Shown here: piece after piece, positions 20,883 through 32,490 of the stretch
Numbering within the stretch: position 1 is the stretch's first letter
Layout: the number at the start of each line of letters is the position of its first letter
NCBI GenBank assembly: GCA_015680685.1
Contig: MNCI01026273.1
Span: forward strand, 1,818-52,444
Direction: 5' to 3'
From: Gnetum montanum
Taxonomy: Eukaryota; Streptophyta; Gnetopsida; Gnetales; Gnetaceae
DNA length: 50,627 nucleotides
Notes under the pieces: model-generated
What the model was told of the DNA's origin: nothing
Databases searched by the model: none
What the model saw: the letters and a program-made list of their open reading frames with translations, nothing else
Translations under genes and position numbers: made by a program

Positions 20883-23663
20883 ATGGTCCCTAAACGTGGA
20901 TAACAAGAAGGACCCTCTCAAGGTGTGTCCAAGCAACCCAGGAGAGGTAGATGACAAGCATCTTTTGAACCACATGTGAGTAGGAGGCGTAATCATTTAG
21001 CATCCATCAAGAGATTCTTGCTACTACATTGTTAGGATATGCAGAAGGAGGAGCTATTGAAGAGCCTGAATAAGGACAACACCTCGTATTGTCCCTGGAG
21101 TGTGTTCAAGCTATTTGAGAAAGGTCCATGTCAGTAGCTATGATCATGGAATTAAACTTTAGACCTTTCACAGAATTCGCTCCTGAGGCTATTAGGGACC
21201 AACTCAAAGGTTCCATATTATGGCCCATCCTCTTTGAAAGTGGTTCCTGGTACTTAGGAGAAACGTATCAATTTTTGCATAATAAAGAAGAAGGAACCAC
21301 AATTAACATTTGTGGTGTGTCTGTAGATTTTTCTACCAGGGCCATCTTGAAAGTGTTGAACCTTCTAAATACAGGGCCAAAATTTGCTTACCTATTCACT
21401 TGTTTCGATGTTAATGGGTGAAGAGCCTAGTTGGATAGGACGTACGACAAAGAGGACAAGACATATGGAGAGTTGATAATGGAAGAAAGGATATACTTAA
21501 AGATTGGTACTTATAACATCTTCCCCATAAGAGGATTAAACAGAATTTCAACATATGGCAAGAGGAAGTGTAATATTGATGGGAAAGGTTAATGCTAACC
21601 TTCCTCATCTATATCTGATGGAGATCTTGAGGCAGTTTGAAGAACTCAAGAGAGGGAAGTTCATGTTGCCCTTCCCTTGTCTCATCCGGAAGTTGTGCAA
21701 ACGTGTTGGTATTCTAGGGTACACTAATGATATTCCCAAGAGAGCCCAAAATGCTTCGTTCGTCAAACTACTAAAGCTACTAGCCCAAAGGAAGAGTGCT
21801 GGTGAGACACTAGAGCTAGAGTAAGAACAGATGGTGGGGCCAACTGCAACTAAAATTGAAGGGCCTAGCTAACTCGCAAGCACAGGGCCCAATCAACAAC
21901 AAGCAGGGCCCATCACAAGCCAGTGAGACCAACCATCACCACCACCATAGGATTATCACCCGTCGATGAGCCATCTTAGGGCCATCATTGAGATGGTCAG
22001 TTGGGGAAGTCATGATGATGCTAATCTTTTTCATGTCATTAATGACACCGTACAACCCATAGTTTCTATTAATTGTGCACAGGGTGAGGTGTCCATCCAA
22101 ACAGGAGGAGGGGAGACCCATTGGTCACAATAGATTTTAGGGAACACTATGTCTTTCCAAGTGTAATTGGAAGTAGGTGAAGGGGCCATAGTGGTGGTCA
22201 TGTAGCATCAAGATGTAGTAGGAGCCATAGAAGTCATCATTGACCACATCAAAGAATCTTTTAATATCCTTGTTGTGCCACTAGCAGATTTCATAGGAGC
22301 ACAGGATGCTCAAACTCTGGCTGGTCCCTCAATGACTCCTGCAGAGTATGAGGATGTCCTTGATCGATTGCTGTAGATAGGACAAGTAATGAAATTATTT
22401 TTTAACATCCCACAAGATGTCATAGTAGCATAGTCAAACCTCATCTCCACCAAAGGAAAGATGATCATGGCAGAGATCAGGGCCGAGCATGCAGAGGCAA
22501 AGTTGGCAAGACTCCAAGAGATCGTTACCCTACAAGCTACATAATAGGACCTATCTCAGTTTGTTGTTATAGAACAGCTAGACACTTTTAGGATGGAGTA
22601 GCTTAATATGCTACTAGCAGACAATAAAAGAGTGGTGGAGGAGAAGGAGAAGGTCGACTAGATGCCTCGAAGGCACAAGCACAAACCTACACGCATGCCA
22701 AGGCACTTAGAGACTTACAAGAAGAGAATAAAAAACTCACTGTTGACAATCTTTAGTTGACCACTGTGGACAAATAGAAGAATGTTCTTGAGGAAAACTT
22801 TTAGCAATTACGAGAGCAATTGGTCAGGGTTAACTAAGACATGAACTATTTGGCCAGAAAGAATCAAACCCTCTCAATGAAGGAGGTACGCACAATCCGT
22901 TAGAAGATGGTCATCAAAATAAGCACGTGGCAAAATGAGGTCAAGCAGCATGAAAATTTAAAGAAGCATTTTAGAGACCAGGTGGGGATGTACAAGAAAG
23001 TCATAGAAAAGGAGATCCATATGGCCAAGGCCCACATCAACACTTTTAGTGCTCAACACACTGATTGGCGGGCCATATTGGATACATATGCATTTGCCCA
23101 CCAAGCAGAGCTTAAAAGTTGAGACCTATAGATTCAAGATCTCACAGAGTACATGGAATTGAAAAACTTATGATATGCTGATCTAGCCATGTTGATAGAA
23201 GGATGCTCGAGAAAAGAGATCGAGAAGTAGGTGGTTGCCACCTATGCCAAATATGAAGCAAAATTTACAGAGCATAAGAAAATGTTGCAGAAGCTAGAAG
23301 TCTTAAATTTTGAACTAGAGGTGGTTAAGGCCAAGTACTAAGGGTAGAAGATGTTGTAGCAGACTTGGCTCGATGGGTTACAGATTTCCAAGAGTATAGG
23401 GACAAAGCTAGAGTGTACGAGAAGGAATGATGGTTGTTTGCGGCCTAGTATGTTAAAGCTAATCAAATGTTCCTGCAAGTACCATGCCCATGGGAGGTAT
23501 TGACTCCATCAAACATTGAAGCATTAGCATGGATGGCATGAGACCCCCGAACTAAAGAGGAAAAGCTTCAAGCATTATTGCAGAGCCATCAAATTCCAAA
23601 ATCTAGAGCACAACATAAGGGAAGCGACCCATGGAGGAGCCACCACCACTTGGAACCACATGA
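20883..23663 (+). pseudogene. ORF2 of unit D (putative plant transposon protein / Athila ORF), broken
   Basis: Begins MVPKRG at 20883 and ends ...PPPLGTT-TGA at 23661, about 925 codons, with many stops and shifts. A conserved N-terminal domain spans 21128-21824: IMELNF..F.EFAPEAIRD, W.LGE, then LPFPCLIRKLCKRVGI near 21670-21715. The last block also occurs in E near 41485-41545. The second half (about 22440-23350) is rich in Glu, Lys, Gln and Leu heptads, so a coiled coil is likely. The C-terminal block has P-W-x-x-x-T-P-S-N-I-E-A-L-A-W-M. I relate the N-terminal part to the plant domain often called putative plant transposon protein (Transposase_32) or Athila ORF, from memory. Its function is not known, and it is not a transposase by any motif I can see. 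Confidence 0.65.
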
Positions 23664-23847
23664 GCTCCACAAAATTTTGTAATTTTTTAATTTTGTATTT
23701 TTTATGTATCTATTTCAATTTTGTTCTATTCAATTCTCCATTGCGGCATGAATAAATTCCTAATCAGTCAATAATCCCATATCTCTCCACTATGTAATCA
23801 ATGGAGCTTGTTCTCATTTTGTTCAACTTGAGGATGAGTTTTTATTC

Positions 23848-23860
23848 AGTTGTCGGGGTA
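23848..23860 (+). other. Polypurine tract before LTR3
   Basis: CAGTTGTCGGGGTA precedes TGATGA, after 'cttgaggatgag'. It is one C interruption away from the G5 run seen at the other 3' LTRs. Confidence 0.6.
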
Positions 23861-24608
23861 TGATGAATCATGATTCATTAGGCTTCAATATTGGACTCAC
23901 GATATTGCGTAGGCGATATCGGGTACGTGATATCGCGACCTTGCTTACGATATTGGATACGCGATATTATGACTCTTGTGCGGGTCTATAAATACACATG
24001 TAGGTGGCAGGAGTTGGAAGTTAATTTTTAGAGTCAATCAATAGTTCATTTTAGAAGTTAGCTTTCATTTTTAGTTCTTCNNNNNNNNNNNNNNNNNNNN
24101 NNNNNNNNNNNNNNNNNNNNNNNNNNNNNNNNNNNNNNNNNNNNNNNNNNNNNNNNNNNNNNNNNNNNNNNNNNNNNNNNNNNNNNNNNNNNNNNNNNNN
24201 NGAGCATTTAAGTGTGACTACTTGGTATCCTAGTAGCGTACCTAGGACATGTGCTTGGTAATCCTAGCAGTAGTACATGAGGTCCAAGATGTGTATGGAT
24301 GATTAAGGGATGGATGCTCATTGCACTTAGGCTAGCTTAGACTCTCTTCATGCTTTTCCTCTTAGCTTAACAAGTTATTTTCCATTGCCTCTAGTTGTAG
24401 CACTAGTTTAGGACTACGTCATGCACCTCACCTTGGACTAAACCATATGTGACAAAGAAAATACTAGTCCAAGTGGAAAGATCACGAACTACGATCAATG
24501 AGTAACTATCTAGATACCACAACTAGCCCATTTGTGGAGTTCGACCATATCGTGCATGAAACGCTTGTATTTGTATGGTTGAGTGTAGGGGTACCTCGCC
24601 ACTCATCA
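23861..24608 (+). repeat. LTR3 of the C/D unit, with assembly gap
   Basis: TGATGAATCATGATTC... to ...CGCCACTCATCA. U3 has GATATC/GATATT sites at 23899-23970 and TATAAATA at 23987-23994. It is interrupted by 121 N (24081-24201), which covers part of R/U5. It ends beside TTAAG, the right target duplication. Confidence 0.88.
24081..24201. other. Assembly gap of 121 N
   Basis: Unknown bases inside LTR3. Comparison with LTR1 (about 14422-14670) suggests some 250 bases belong here, so the gap length is not literal. Confidence 0.95.
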
Positions 24609-24990
24609 TTAAGAAAGAAATATGTATCTTCAACACCTTTGAATATGGGAATATTCACATGAGAAACTTTTAAATCACTTCTTAAAATCTTTACAAATCT
24701 TTCATCATCATTTTCTCATTATTATGAAGAAAACAAAAACCTTGTTCATATCTTTAACTTCTAGTCTTCTCTTTCCTTAGAGATCTTTGATCATTTCTTC
24801 CTCTTAACCTTTGCAGAGATGCAAAAGGATTTTCCTCTTCAATATCCTCTTCACTTCCTAAAGTTTCTATAAAATATTGGTACTTGTGATCATTTACTTT
24901 GGAAAGAACTTCTTACATTTTATCCACAAAAGCTATAAAGGAGTCTTTAAGCTCTTAATGCTCTTAATTTGTCTTCTTCTTAGATGCCAT
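24609..24990 (-). pseudogene. gag: gag N-terminus of element H
   Basis: On the minus strand this starts MASKKKTN at 24990 and continues through DSFIAFVDKM, YQYFIETLGSEEDIEEENPF and QRLRGRNDQRS, with stops. It then stops at the C/D insertion. The remaining gag lies at 14206 and below. The start was chosen because the frame begins there after a leader and the PBS. The acidic and Arg-rich blocks fit the N-terminal part of a Ty3-type gag. Confidence 0.65.
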
Positions 24991-25293
24991 ACCTTCATAA
25001 ACCTAAAGGTAAAATCTTAAAGTAACAAGATGAAATCTTCAAGCAATTCCTTTGAATTTAGGTAACAAGGTACTAAACCTTAACACAAAGTGTAATGAAG
25101 ATGTAGTTGACTTCAAACCCTAACATTTCAAGCAAATGGATGCTTAATTATTATAAAAAAACTTGATCCTACAAGATTGAAGCAATCTTTATCAATATTA
25201 CAGTCTTCAAATCCTAAGTGGCTATAAAGCTTCAAAATATCTTCAAAAGCTTAATGAAGATCACTAATTTATGTGTGGATTGCTTCAAATCAA
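24991..25293 (-). other. Untranslated leader of element H
   Basis: This lies between the PBS and the gag start on the minus strand. No motif beyond A/T-rich repeats of 'cttcaa' is seen. Confidence 0.5.
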
Positions 25294-25307
25294 GCAGTCT
25301 GATACTA
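25294..25307 (-). other. Primer-binding site of element H (initiator-Met type, decayed)
   Basis: Minus strand TAGTATCAGACTGC, one base after the LTR end. Plant initiator tRNA-Met gives TGGTATCAGAGCC, so the first ten bases match with one change. Confidence 0.6.
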
Positions 25308-25855
25308 ATGTGGTGTGGATCCTACCTCAGTAGATCCAAAAGGATCTATTTCATAAGTTTGTAAGTAAATTAATCTTAGCAAATAAGAAAAACATAAAGA
25401 AATCAAAGAAAATTCTCCCTTTTATTATGACAACTCTAAAAATGTAGAGAAATATATCAAATATTAAGAGTCAAGCTTAACTCACACCTTTCCTATGAAT
25501 CTTAGAGGCTACACATGTCCTATCTCAATCCTTAATTTCTCACACTTGAAGCACAAGCTCAAGAAAAGATACTTATAAGAGATTATCTCAACCTCTCTTA
25601 AGTGCTCTTCCTTGTCTCTTACTCAAATGGACATAATGTCCTAGTACATACTCTCCTTTCCACTGAAAACTCTCTTTGAGACTAATCTTTCCTATTTTTA
25701 GATTATCCTACTAAAACTTAGGACTTTGTTATCTTTTTATAACTTCCAATTTGATCTTTTATCTCCTTGGTGTCCAAAATCCAAATTAATATTCATTGGA
25801 GTTTGTGAAAGAAGACATTTGTAGAGTTAAAAGATGTATTTTTGGATAGTGGAAT

Positions 25856-26010
25856 TGTTGGCACATTTGGGCCATTTCATGGAACAGGTGGACTTATTTG
25901 CAAATGGTGAGGTATAGAATCCTAATGAACTAAAATTGTTTAAGAAGGATTATGTTGTTTCCAATTAAGAATTCTGCAATAGTTAAGTAACCATGAAGTT
26001 GGAATGGCAT
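25856..26010 (+). pseudogene. Coding-like 5' block shared by both copies of the Copia-like element
   Basis: From the terminus, one frame reads LLAHLGHFMEQVDLFANGEV, a stop, NPNELKLFKKDYVVSN; in copy 2 (49923-50070) it is nearly the same. The frame looks like protein sequence but I do not recognise it. Similarity between copies ends near 'accatgaagttggaat', after which they carry different sequence. Confidence 0.45.
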
Positions 26011-26339
26011 ATGCTAGATATTGTAGCTACATTTATAGGGAATTATCCATCTTAGTATCATGAGCAGAAATTACAATGCAAATTTTGAATGATTAATTTC
26101 ATGACTTGCTCAAGAATCATAATCTGGTGGTTCTCAAGTCGCCTCACTGGAATGTATTCATAGAAAGAGAAGACAGTTTTATGTTTCTGAGATTGGGACA
26201 AAACAAAATGTTGGACTTCAGCCATTTTTCACTGTGAAAGCCACCCACCAATTAGCAAATCATGGGTCCCAAGCATAAGAAAGATGCACAAATATTACAC
26301 ACATACATATATATTTATATGTCAACCCATCCATCTACA

Positions 26340-26951
<612 letters not shown>

Positions 26952-27299
26952 TGGAGTGGCAGTGCAAAAAAATTGGAACTCAAATTTTTCGTAAAAGAAA
27001 TGTTGATTTCAATGACCTACCAAAGGGTTTATCAATTCTCAAAAATCAGACTTCAAAAAGTACGACATCGTAACCAACAATCGAATTGCTTAGGAATGCA
27101 GTATGAATTAATACTCTGAAATATAAAAATGCTTTCAACTGAGCTCAAACATCTGTATACTACGAACAAAAGAAAAATCAAAATCAATATTAAAAAAAAG
27201 AAGAAGACAAGGATTATTTGAATGATGGGGATTTTGACATGGTAGAAGGTCCTACTACCAGAGTAGGGATTACAGTGATGAAACTCCATGATATAGTTA
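26952..27299 (+). other. Stretch after the kinase fragment
   Basis: No recognisable coding content. It is A-rich and may be the decayed continuation of the captured gene or its 3' flank. Confidence 0.4.
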
Positions 27300-28242
27300 C
27301 TGAGCTTGCTTGAGCTGCACCTGTTGTGAACCAAATTCTTCAAAGTATGAACGTGTTCAAATGGACAGCGTCGGCGTTGAGAATACTTTTATGATAGCAA
27401 TTGTAATCCGAATGGCTCCACAACAAAGAGACGGAACTGATCCACCACTGCCACCTACACGTCGACCACCGCCATGGCTACACACAACATCGCTGCTGTC
27501 GCATTCAATAAAACATTGCTGGATCGGACCGAACGGATGTCATGTCTACCAGAAACACAATCACAGACCCCCCGACAACACAAGGATCTGGATGCGTTTA
27601 CCAGAAGAACGCTGCTCTACCAGGAGGTCCTGCAATACTGATTTTCGGCATTACCATCTCAGCCATGGTTCATTCTTCGGTTCTGCGTCAGTTTGGGGAA
27701 TTTTAGAGCTAAAGGAATTAGGACTCGGATAAAGTCTCTGTAGGGAAGAAAGGTTTCCTAATCGAGGAAGGACGCAAACCAATGCAGAGGAAAAGAACTC
27801 TGTTGGGGGTAGGGTTTGGAGTGGTGCAGTGTCGTATGGGTTGTTGGGATCGTGGTGGGTTTCCAACAGAGAGTTCTTATTTCACTATTTTGGGTTGTTG
27901 TGCTCTTTTCTGCACAGCGGTATGTTGGCTCACAATGAGCATGCATTCTGGGGTGTGATCGATCTCTACGGCTTAGATCTAGGGTTGCTCCTTCAGCCTG
28001 AGGGTCTGGACTTGCTTGAAGTTGGTCGCTCTGGGTCTATCATAGGGCTGGAAGACTCTCTGTCATGTACCTTGTCATTCTCCAGGCAAGCCTGCTACAC
28101 GTTAACATCAACAGTAGCTTCCATATCAAACCTAGAGCACCTCATCGTCATGGCCAGTGGGATCATTGACTACACATTCACAACTACATCGAGGCTCTGG
28201 TTGCAGAATACAACATTTATTTTAATTAAATTTGGGTTTTGA
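27300..28242. other. GC-richer unidentified segment in the Copia-like element
   Basis: The base composition is visibly richer in G and C than the surroundings. Two long frames lie on the plus strand (27310-27732, 140 residues; 27829-28242, 137 residues) and shorter ones on the minus strand (27651-27866). None resembles a family I know. Copy 2 of the element lacks this whole stretch (it resumes at what corresponds to about 28256), so it is probably part of the captured cargo, perhaps promoter or exon sequence of a host gene. Confidence 0.5.
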
Positions 28243-28449
28243 TGTAAGTAATTTAATTATTATTTTTCTACTTTATGTGTACCAAGTGAGTATTAATATT
28301 GATTTAAAAATTTTCATATGCTAAGGAGTTATATTGTATAGTTATCCAATAGGATACTTGGCCAACATAGATTTTATTTCTATAGTTGTAACTTTGTGTG
28401 GAAGTTGCAACTTCCTAGCCTTAATCCCATGATGTTTGTAACCAATACA

Positions 28450-28730
28450 AAGGAAACTTGTCAACTACAACTTGTTTATCTCCATGGTGACCACTTGGAA
28501 ACTGAATGGGCCACTTGGCAACTTAATGAGACACTTGTCAACTTAATGAGACACTTGTCAACTGTAGCTTTTTTATCTCTATGGTGGTTACAACCTCCCA
28601 AAATTTTTGTAACTTAGCTAACTTGTTGGGCAAGCAATATCCTAACTTGTTGGGCAAGTTACTTGGGAGAAAAGTTAGCTAAGATATTTTAGAATGTAAC
28701 TACCTTATGAACCCTATAAAAAGGCTTCAG
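28450..28730 (+). repeat. Short tandem motif block and TATA box of the Copia-like element
   Basis: A degenerate motif around CCACTTGTCAACT with TATCTCCATGG is repeated at 28455-28610, including the direct repeat 'acacttgtcaacttaatgag'. The same block is at 50495-50627. It is followed by ACTTGTTGGGCAAG twice (28620-28660) and TATAAAAA at 28715. This looks like a U3 region with repeated sites ahead of the transcription start. Confidence 0.55.
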
Positions 28731-29904
28731 GGGTAAGAGAAAAGGGATCATCATCACACTTGGGGTCTTGGAAGATTTGTAAAGAAGATTGCTTGTAAGA
28801 TGGCTTGCTAAAGAAAAGATTTTAGCCTCTTTGTCATAGTCCTGTGAGTTATGATTTTTATTTTTTATTTTGTTTAAATTGTTTAGCTAGTGGTTTAGAT
28901 AGTATCATCCTTGGCAAGTAATTTTGGGATTTTTAGATTGCTCTTATTGTTCTTGTTGCACAATTGAAAGTTTCTATCAAAATTTTTTGGTAGAAGCGCT
29001 TGTGTTAGAACGCCTTAAGAGCATTTTAGTAGTGAATTTTATTATTGTGCAATGTATAAGAACTACTATTGGGATTGTTGTAAAAGAGCCTATGCTTGTA
29101 GTCATGCTGTTGAATGATTCAATAGTCAAGAGGGTTCAGAAAATCTTTGGTATTTTGATGGGACCAGAATAGCTTTATTTTATCTTTAAAGTGAATCTCC
29201 ATAGTATTTCAATTAGAAATTGTCAAGTCTTTTGAAGGATCTGTTGAATGCAATTGTTCACATCCATTATCTAGCCAAAATGGAGTCTCGTATGTGGTAG
29301 ATTACGCAGCAATTTTTTGGTAGTATAGTAGGATTGTCTTGGAAAAATTGCTTATTTGAGCCCTGGAAGTTTGAACAATTCATAGATATTGAATTTGGGA
29401 TAGCTTTATTGTGAAGTGTTTACTCATGTCATTTTATCTTGTTGAAATATTTGAGGTCTACACAAATCTGCTTTCTTTTCTGTCTATTTCCATCGAATCT
29501 TGCTCTATTTCTAGTTTTCTTGTGGAACTATCTCTTTCTCTGGGGAAAATTAGAAGTAGATTTGCGGAGTTGTGCTCAAATGTTTTTGCAAAATTTTATT
29601 TGTTACAAGTAGGTATTATAAGGACCACATAGACTAGACAATTGAACAAAATGAGAACTCTCAACAACTCATAGTACTTGGTAAAGTTGGCTGAATCTTT
29701 TTAAAGTAAGTCATTTGTAGTTTACAGACAGTGCAATCATTTCATTTTTCACAACTGCACACTGCAATAGCACACACACATACTCGCATTAACTACTGAG
29801 TCTATTTGGAGATATCTAGGCCTTGGTGTTGCCAAAGACCAGTAAGCACCTAAATCTTGTTCGAGGACACTCATTGGCAGTCACGTCCCAAATGGTCGCC
29901 AACA
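28731..29904 (+). other. 3' part of the Copia-like element
   Basis: T-rich, with short open frames (28924-29172, 29411-29632) that I do not recognise. No integrase, RT, RNase H or polypurine tract is evident. It ends 'aatggtcGCCAACA'. If 28715 is the promoter, this is R/U5 of a long LTR. Confidence 0.45.
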
Positions 29905-30240
29905 GGAATCATGCATAGGAAGACATATTTAGCTTAGGAAATATGTCTTTCCGAAGCCTAGAGCCTATATAGAAGACACCTTTGGACCAGTGAAAGATAT
30001 CTTTGAGGGAAAAAATATCTTTCATGCTAAGGTTAAAAATGAAGAAGCTTATTTTGAGGTTTGGAACACCTAGACACATGAACTCACCAAAAGAGGTTCA
30101 AAACACCTTTAAATATGTCAGAACCTCAAGAAATAATTACATACAAGGCCAAAAAAAGAAGACATACATAGACAAGGCATACACACAAAATAATTCATTG
30201 AGTATTATATAAGGATTAGGTGATGTCCTCATCATCATCA

Positions 30241-31403
30241 TTATGAGGAGAGCTTGATTTAATACCATTCATGCTAAGTTGGGAATTAGAGACTTATCCT
30301 TAGAAATTTCCAAGGAAAATGAACATGGAGTCATCAAGATGAAGCACATTTCATGCATCATGTATAGTAACATAAGATACAACTGCATGTAGAAAGTTTG
30401 AACTGTTAGTCAAAGAAGCATCATGACATGAAATACATATGAAGAAGAAGTGTGTGTCTAGAAATGCTTATAAACAATAGCCATAAAGCAAGAAGGCATC
30501 CATCCTATGACTGACATTAGAGAAAATTCACAAATCCATAAGTGCATGGAACTAGTATAAGCACTCAACAGTTATGATATGGTGTTTAATAAGATGGAGG
30601 ACATGAAGTAGCAACTATTCTAAGTAGCACATGTGTGACAAAATGAAGAAATTGATTTGATGAAGTTAGAGATTCTAGAAGAACTTGTTCCAGAACCAAT
30701 AGAGCTAAAGGTATTATTGCAATTACTAGAGTATATTTTCCTTCAGAATGATAAGTCATTAATAATCAATGCAAAGATAACAAAGACATAGAAGAAGAAG
30801 TTACTAGATGTTGTAAATAAATAACCCAAAATACTTACATAGTACTATGATAAGATTATTAGAATTAACCCATGTATATGCTAACACTACATATACATAG
30901 ATTTTATAGTAAAGCCCAAGCACCAACCATAGTGCAAGTTGAATCCAAAAGTAAAGCATGTAGTTAAGAGGAAAATTGAAAAGCTATTGAGAGCTAGATT
31001 CATCTATCTTGTTACAAATAGTAAGTGGATTTGCCAAAGAAAAGAGAATAGTGGAAGATCTTCATTGATTTTAGATTATTGAACATGATAATGTTCAAGG
31101 ACCATATTCCATTATTATTTATTAATTAGATGTGACATAACTATAGGCCACAAGTATTAGAGTTTTTAGAATGGTTATAGTAATTATAATAAAATCAAAA
31201 TTGCACTAGAGAATCAAGCCAAAATCACATTCATAAGTTCCTAAGGAACTTTTACATACAAGAAGATGCACTTTGGCTTATGTAATGCACTTGCTACTTT
31301 TTAATGCTCGATCATAATCATATTCTAGAAGTAAATTGAAAATGATGTTAAAGTCTTCATGAACAACTTATCCACTTATGGCTTTAACTTGGAAAAATCC
31401 ATG
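30241..31403 (+). pseudogene. pol: Protease end and RT start of element F
   Basis: Resumes F with RRAW.NT.HAKLGIRDLSLEISKENE, which matches E at 35250-35330. It then runs through a linker to the RT: KIEKLLRARFIYLV (near 30975), KITFISS.GTFTYKKMHFGLCNA (31220-31290) and VFMNNLSTYG. At 31359-31367 the catalytic Met-Asp-Asp reads Met-Asn-Asn, so both catalytic Asp codons are lost. Element E interrupts the RT after LEKSM. Many stops are present. Confidence 0.8.
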
Positions 31404-32339
31404 TGATGAGTTATGGTTAGCTGCATTGATTAGGCCTAGTTGACTTGGCCCTGTCAACTAGGCCTTGTCGACGGGGCCTAGTTGACACATGAAATGATGC
31501 GTCAACTAGGCCCTGCCAACGTAGGGTTTGCTTTTACCTATAAATACAAGCTCATCAGCTGCATGTATGGCATGTCTTGTCGTAGTAGTAGTGGAGCTCT
31601 TGTAGTTTTTCCACTTGAGAGTTAGAATATTTTCTCAAGTGCCTACAGTAGGAGTCATTGAGTGTATGGATCTTTATTTGAGCATTATTGTACCTAAGCA
31701 CGACAGTGTATGTAGAAATAAAGATGAGTATTCTAATAAACCTTGCAGCATTTTGGGATAGATGAAATATTTCATTCATGCATTTGAACTTTTTAATGAA
31801 TAATTTAATATTATTTAATAATTAAGCTAATTAAGATAATTAAGTGAGATAAGCTAGATAGATTAAGTACATAAGTATGACCACTTTAAGCATAACATGT
31901 ATTCGCTTGGTAATCCCAGCAATGTTAGTGCTTGGTGCACCTAGTAGCATAGTGCTTGGTAACCTAGTAGTGGATACGTGGATTTAGGTCATGTATGGAA
32001 AGTAGGGAACAGATTCTTATGTTAGGATTAGTTAGAGACCAGTGAGTTAGTTAATTTAGATTAGTCATTAAATTACTATCTCTCTCTCTCTCTCTCTCTC
32101 TTTAAGCACCCAAAAACATAAAACATAAAATCATAAAAATGATATGCCTTAATTGCTCTTAACCATATCATTATGCTTCATAAGTGTAATTAGAAAGACA
32201 ATGAATGAGCTTAGGGCAAGGTTCACTTCCTAGAAGACTAGTGTACTAGAAACTATAAAGTCCACAGAGTTCAACTAGATCATGCATGAATGCTTTGCGA
32301 TTTGTATGGTTGGGCATAGGGGTACCTTGCTACTCATCA
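31404..32339 (+). repeat. 5' LTR of element E
   Basis: TGATGAGTTATGG... to ...CTACTCATCA. U3 (31433-31530) has GTTGAC and GTCAAC units joined to GGCC in both orientations. TATAAATA lies at 31539-31546, with an AATAAAG near 31718. A CT microsatellite lies at about 32078-32101. Confidence 0.92.
31433..31546 (+). promoter_or_regulatory. U3 inverted GTTGAC/GGCC array and TATA box
   Basis: CTAGTTGACTTGGCCC, GTCAACTAGGCC, GTCGACGGGGCC, CTAGTTGAC and GTCAACTAGGCCC alternate in orientation, followed by TATAAATA. TTGAC is the core of plant W-boxes (WRKY sites), so such regulators are possible; this is inference. Confidence 0.55.
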
Positions 32340-32340
32340 T

Positions 32341-32359
32341 TGCTACCATTGTTGGGGAC
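32341..32359 (+). other. Primer-binding site of element E (tRNA-Asp type)
   Basis: TGCTACCATTGTTGGGGAC, one base after the LTR. It is a decayed version of the tRNA-Asp complement. Confidence 0.75.
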
Positions 32360-32490
32360 TTTGGTTGTTGAAACATGCACTATCTAGATTAGTGAATATT
32401 ATTTATATCATTGGATGAACTCAAGGTTAACATCACTTTTACACAACATATAACTACTAAGCATACTAATAATTTTATTTTTTTTGCAAA

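Larger units (their letters stand above)
14212..24608 (+). mobile_element. C/D unit: three-LTR tandem of pol-less Athila-like elements
   Basis: Layout: LTR1 (14212-15079), PBS, gag, spacer, internally deleted ORF2, PPT, LTR2 (19595 to about 20025, truncated), ORF2 leader, long ORF2, PPT, LTR3 (23861-24608). The outer flanks are CTAAG (14207-14211) and TTAAG (24609-24613), a target duplication with one C/T change. Both flanks lie in the minus-strand gag of H. The order fits an LTR-internal-LTR-internal-LTR tandem with a later deletion from the middle of LTR2 into the spacer of the second unit. Confidence 0.8.

Noticed and set aside
32078-32101. CT microsatellite in the E LTR
   Set aside because: It is a simple slippage tract, also present in shorter form in the 3' LTR. 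It has no sign of a separate role.
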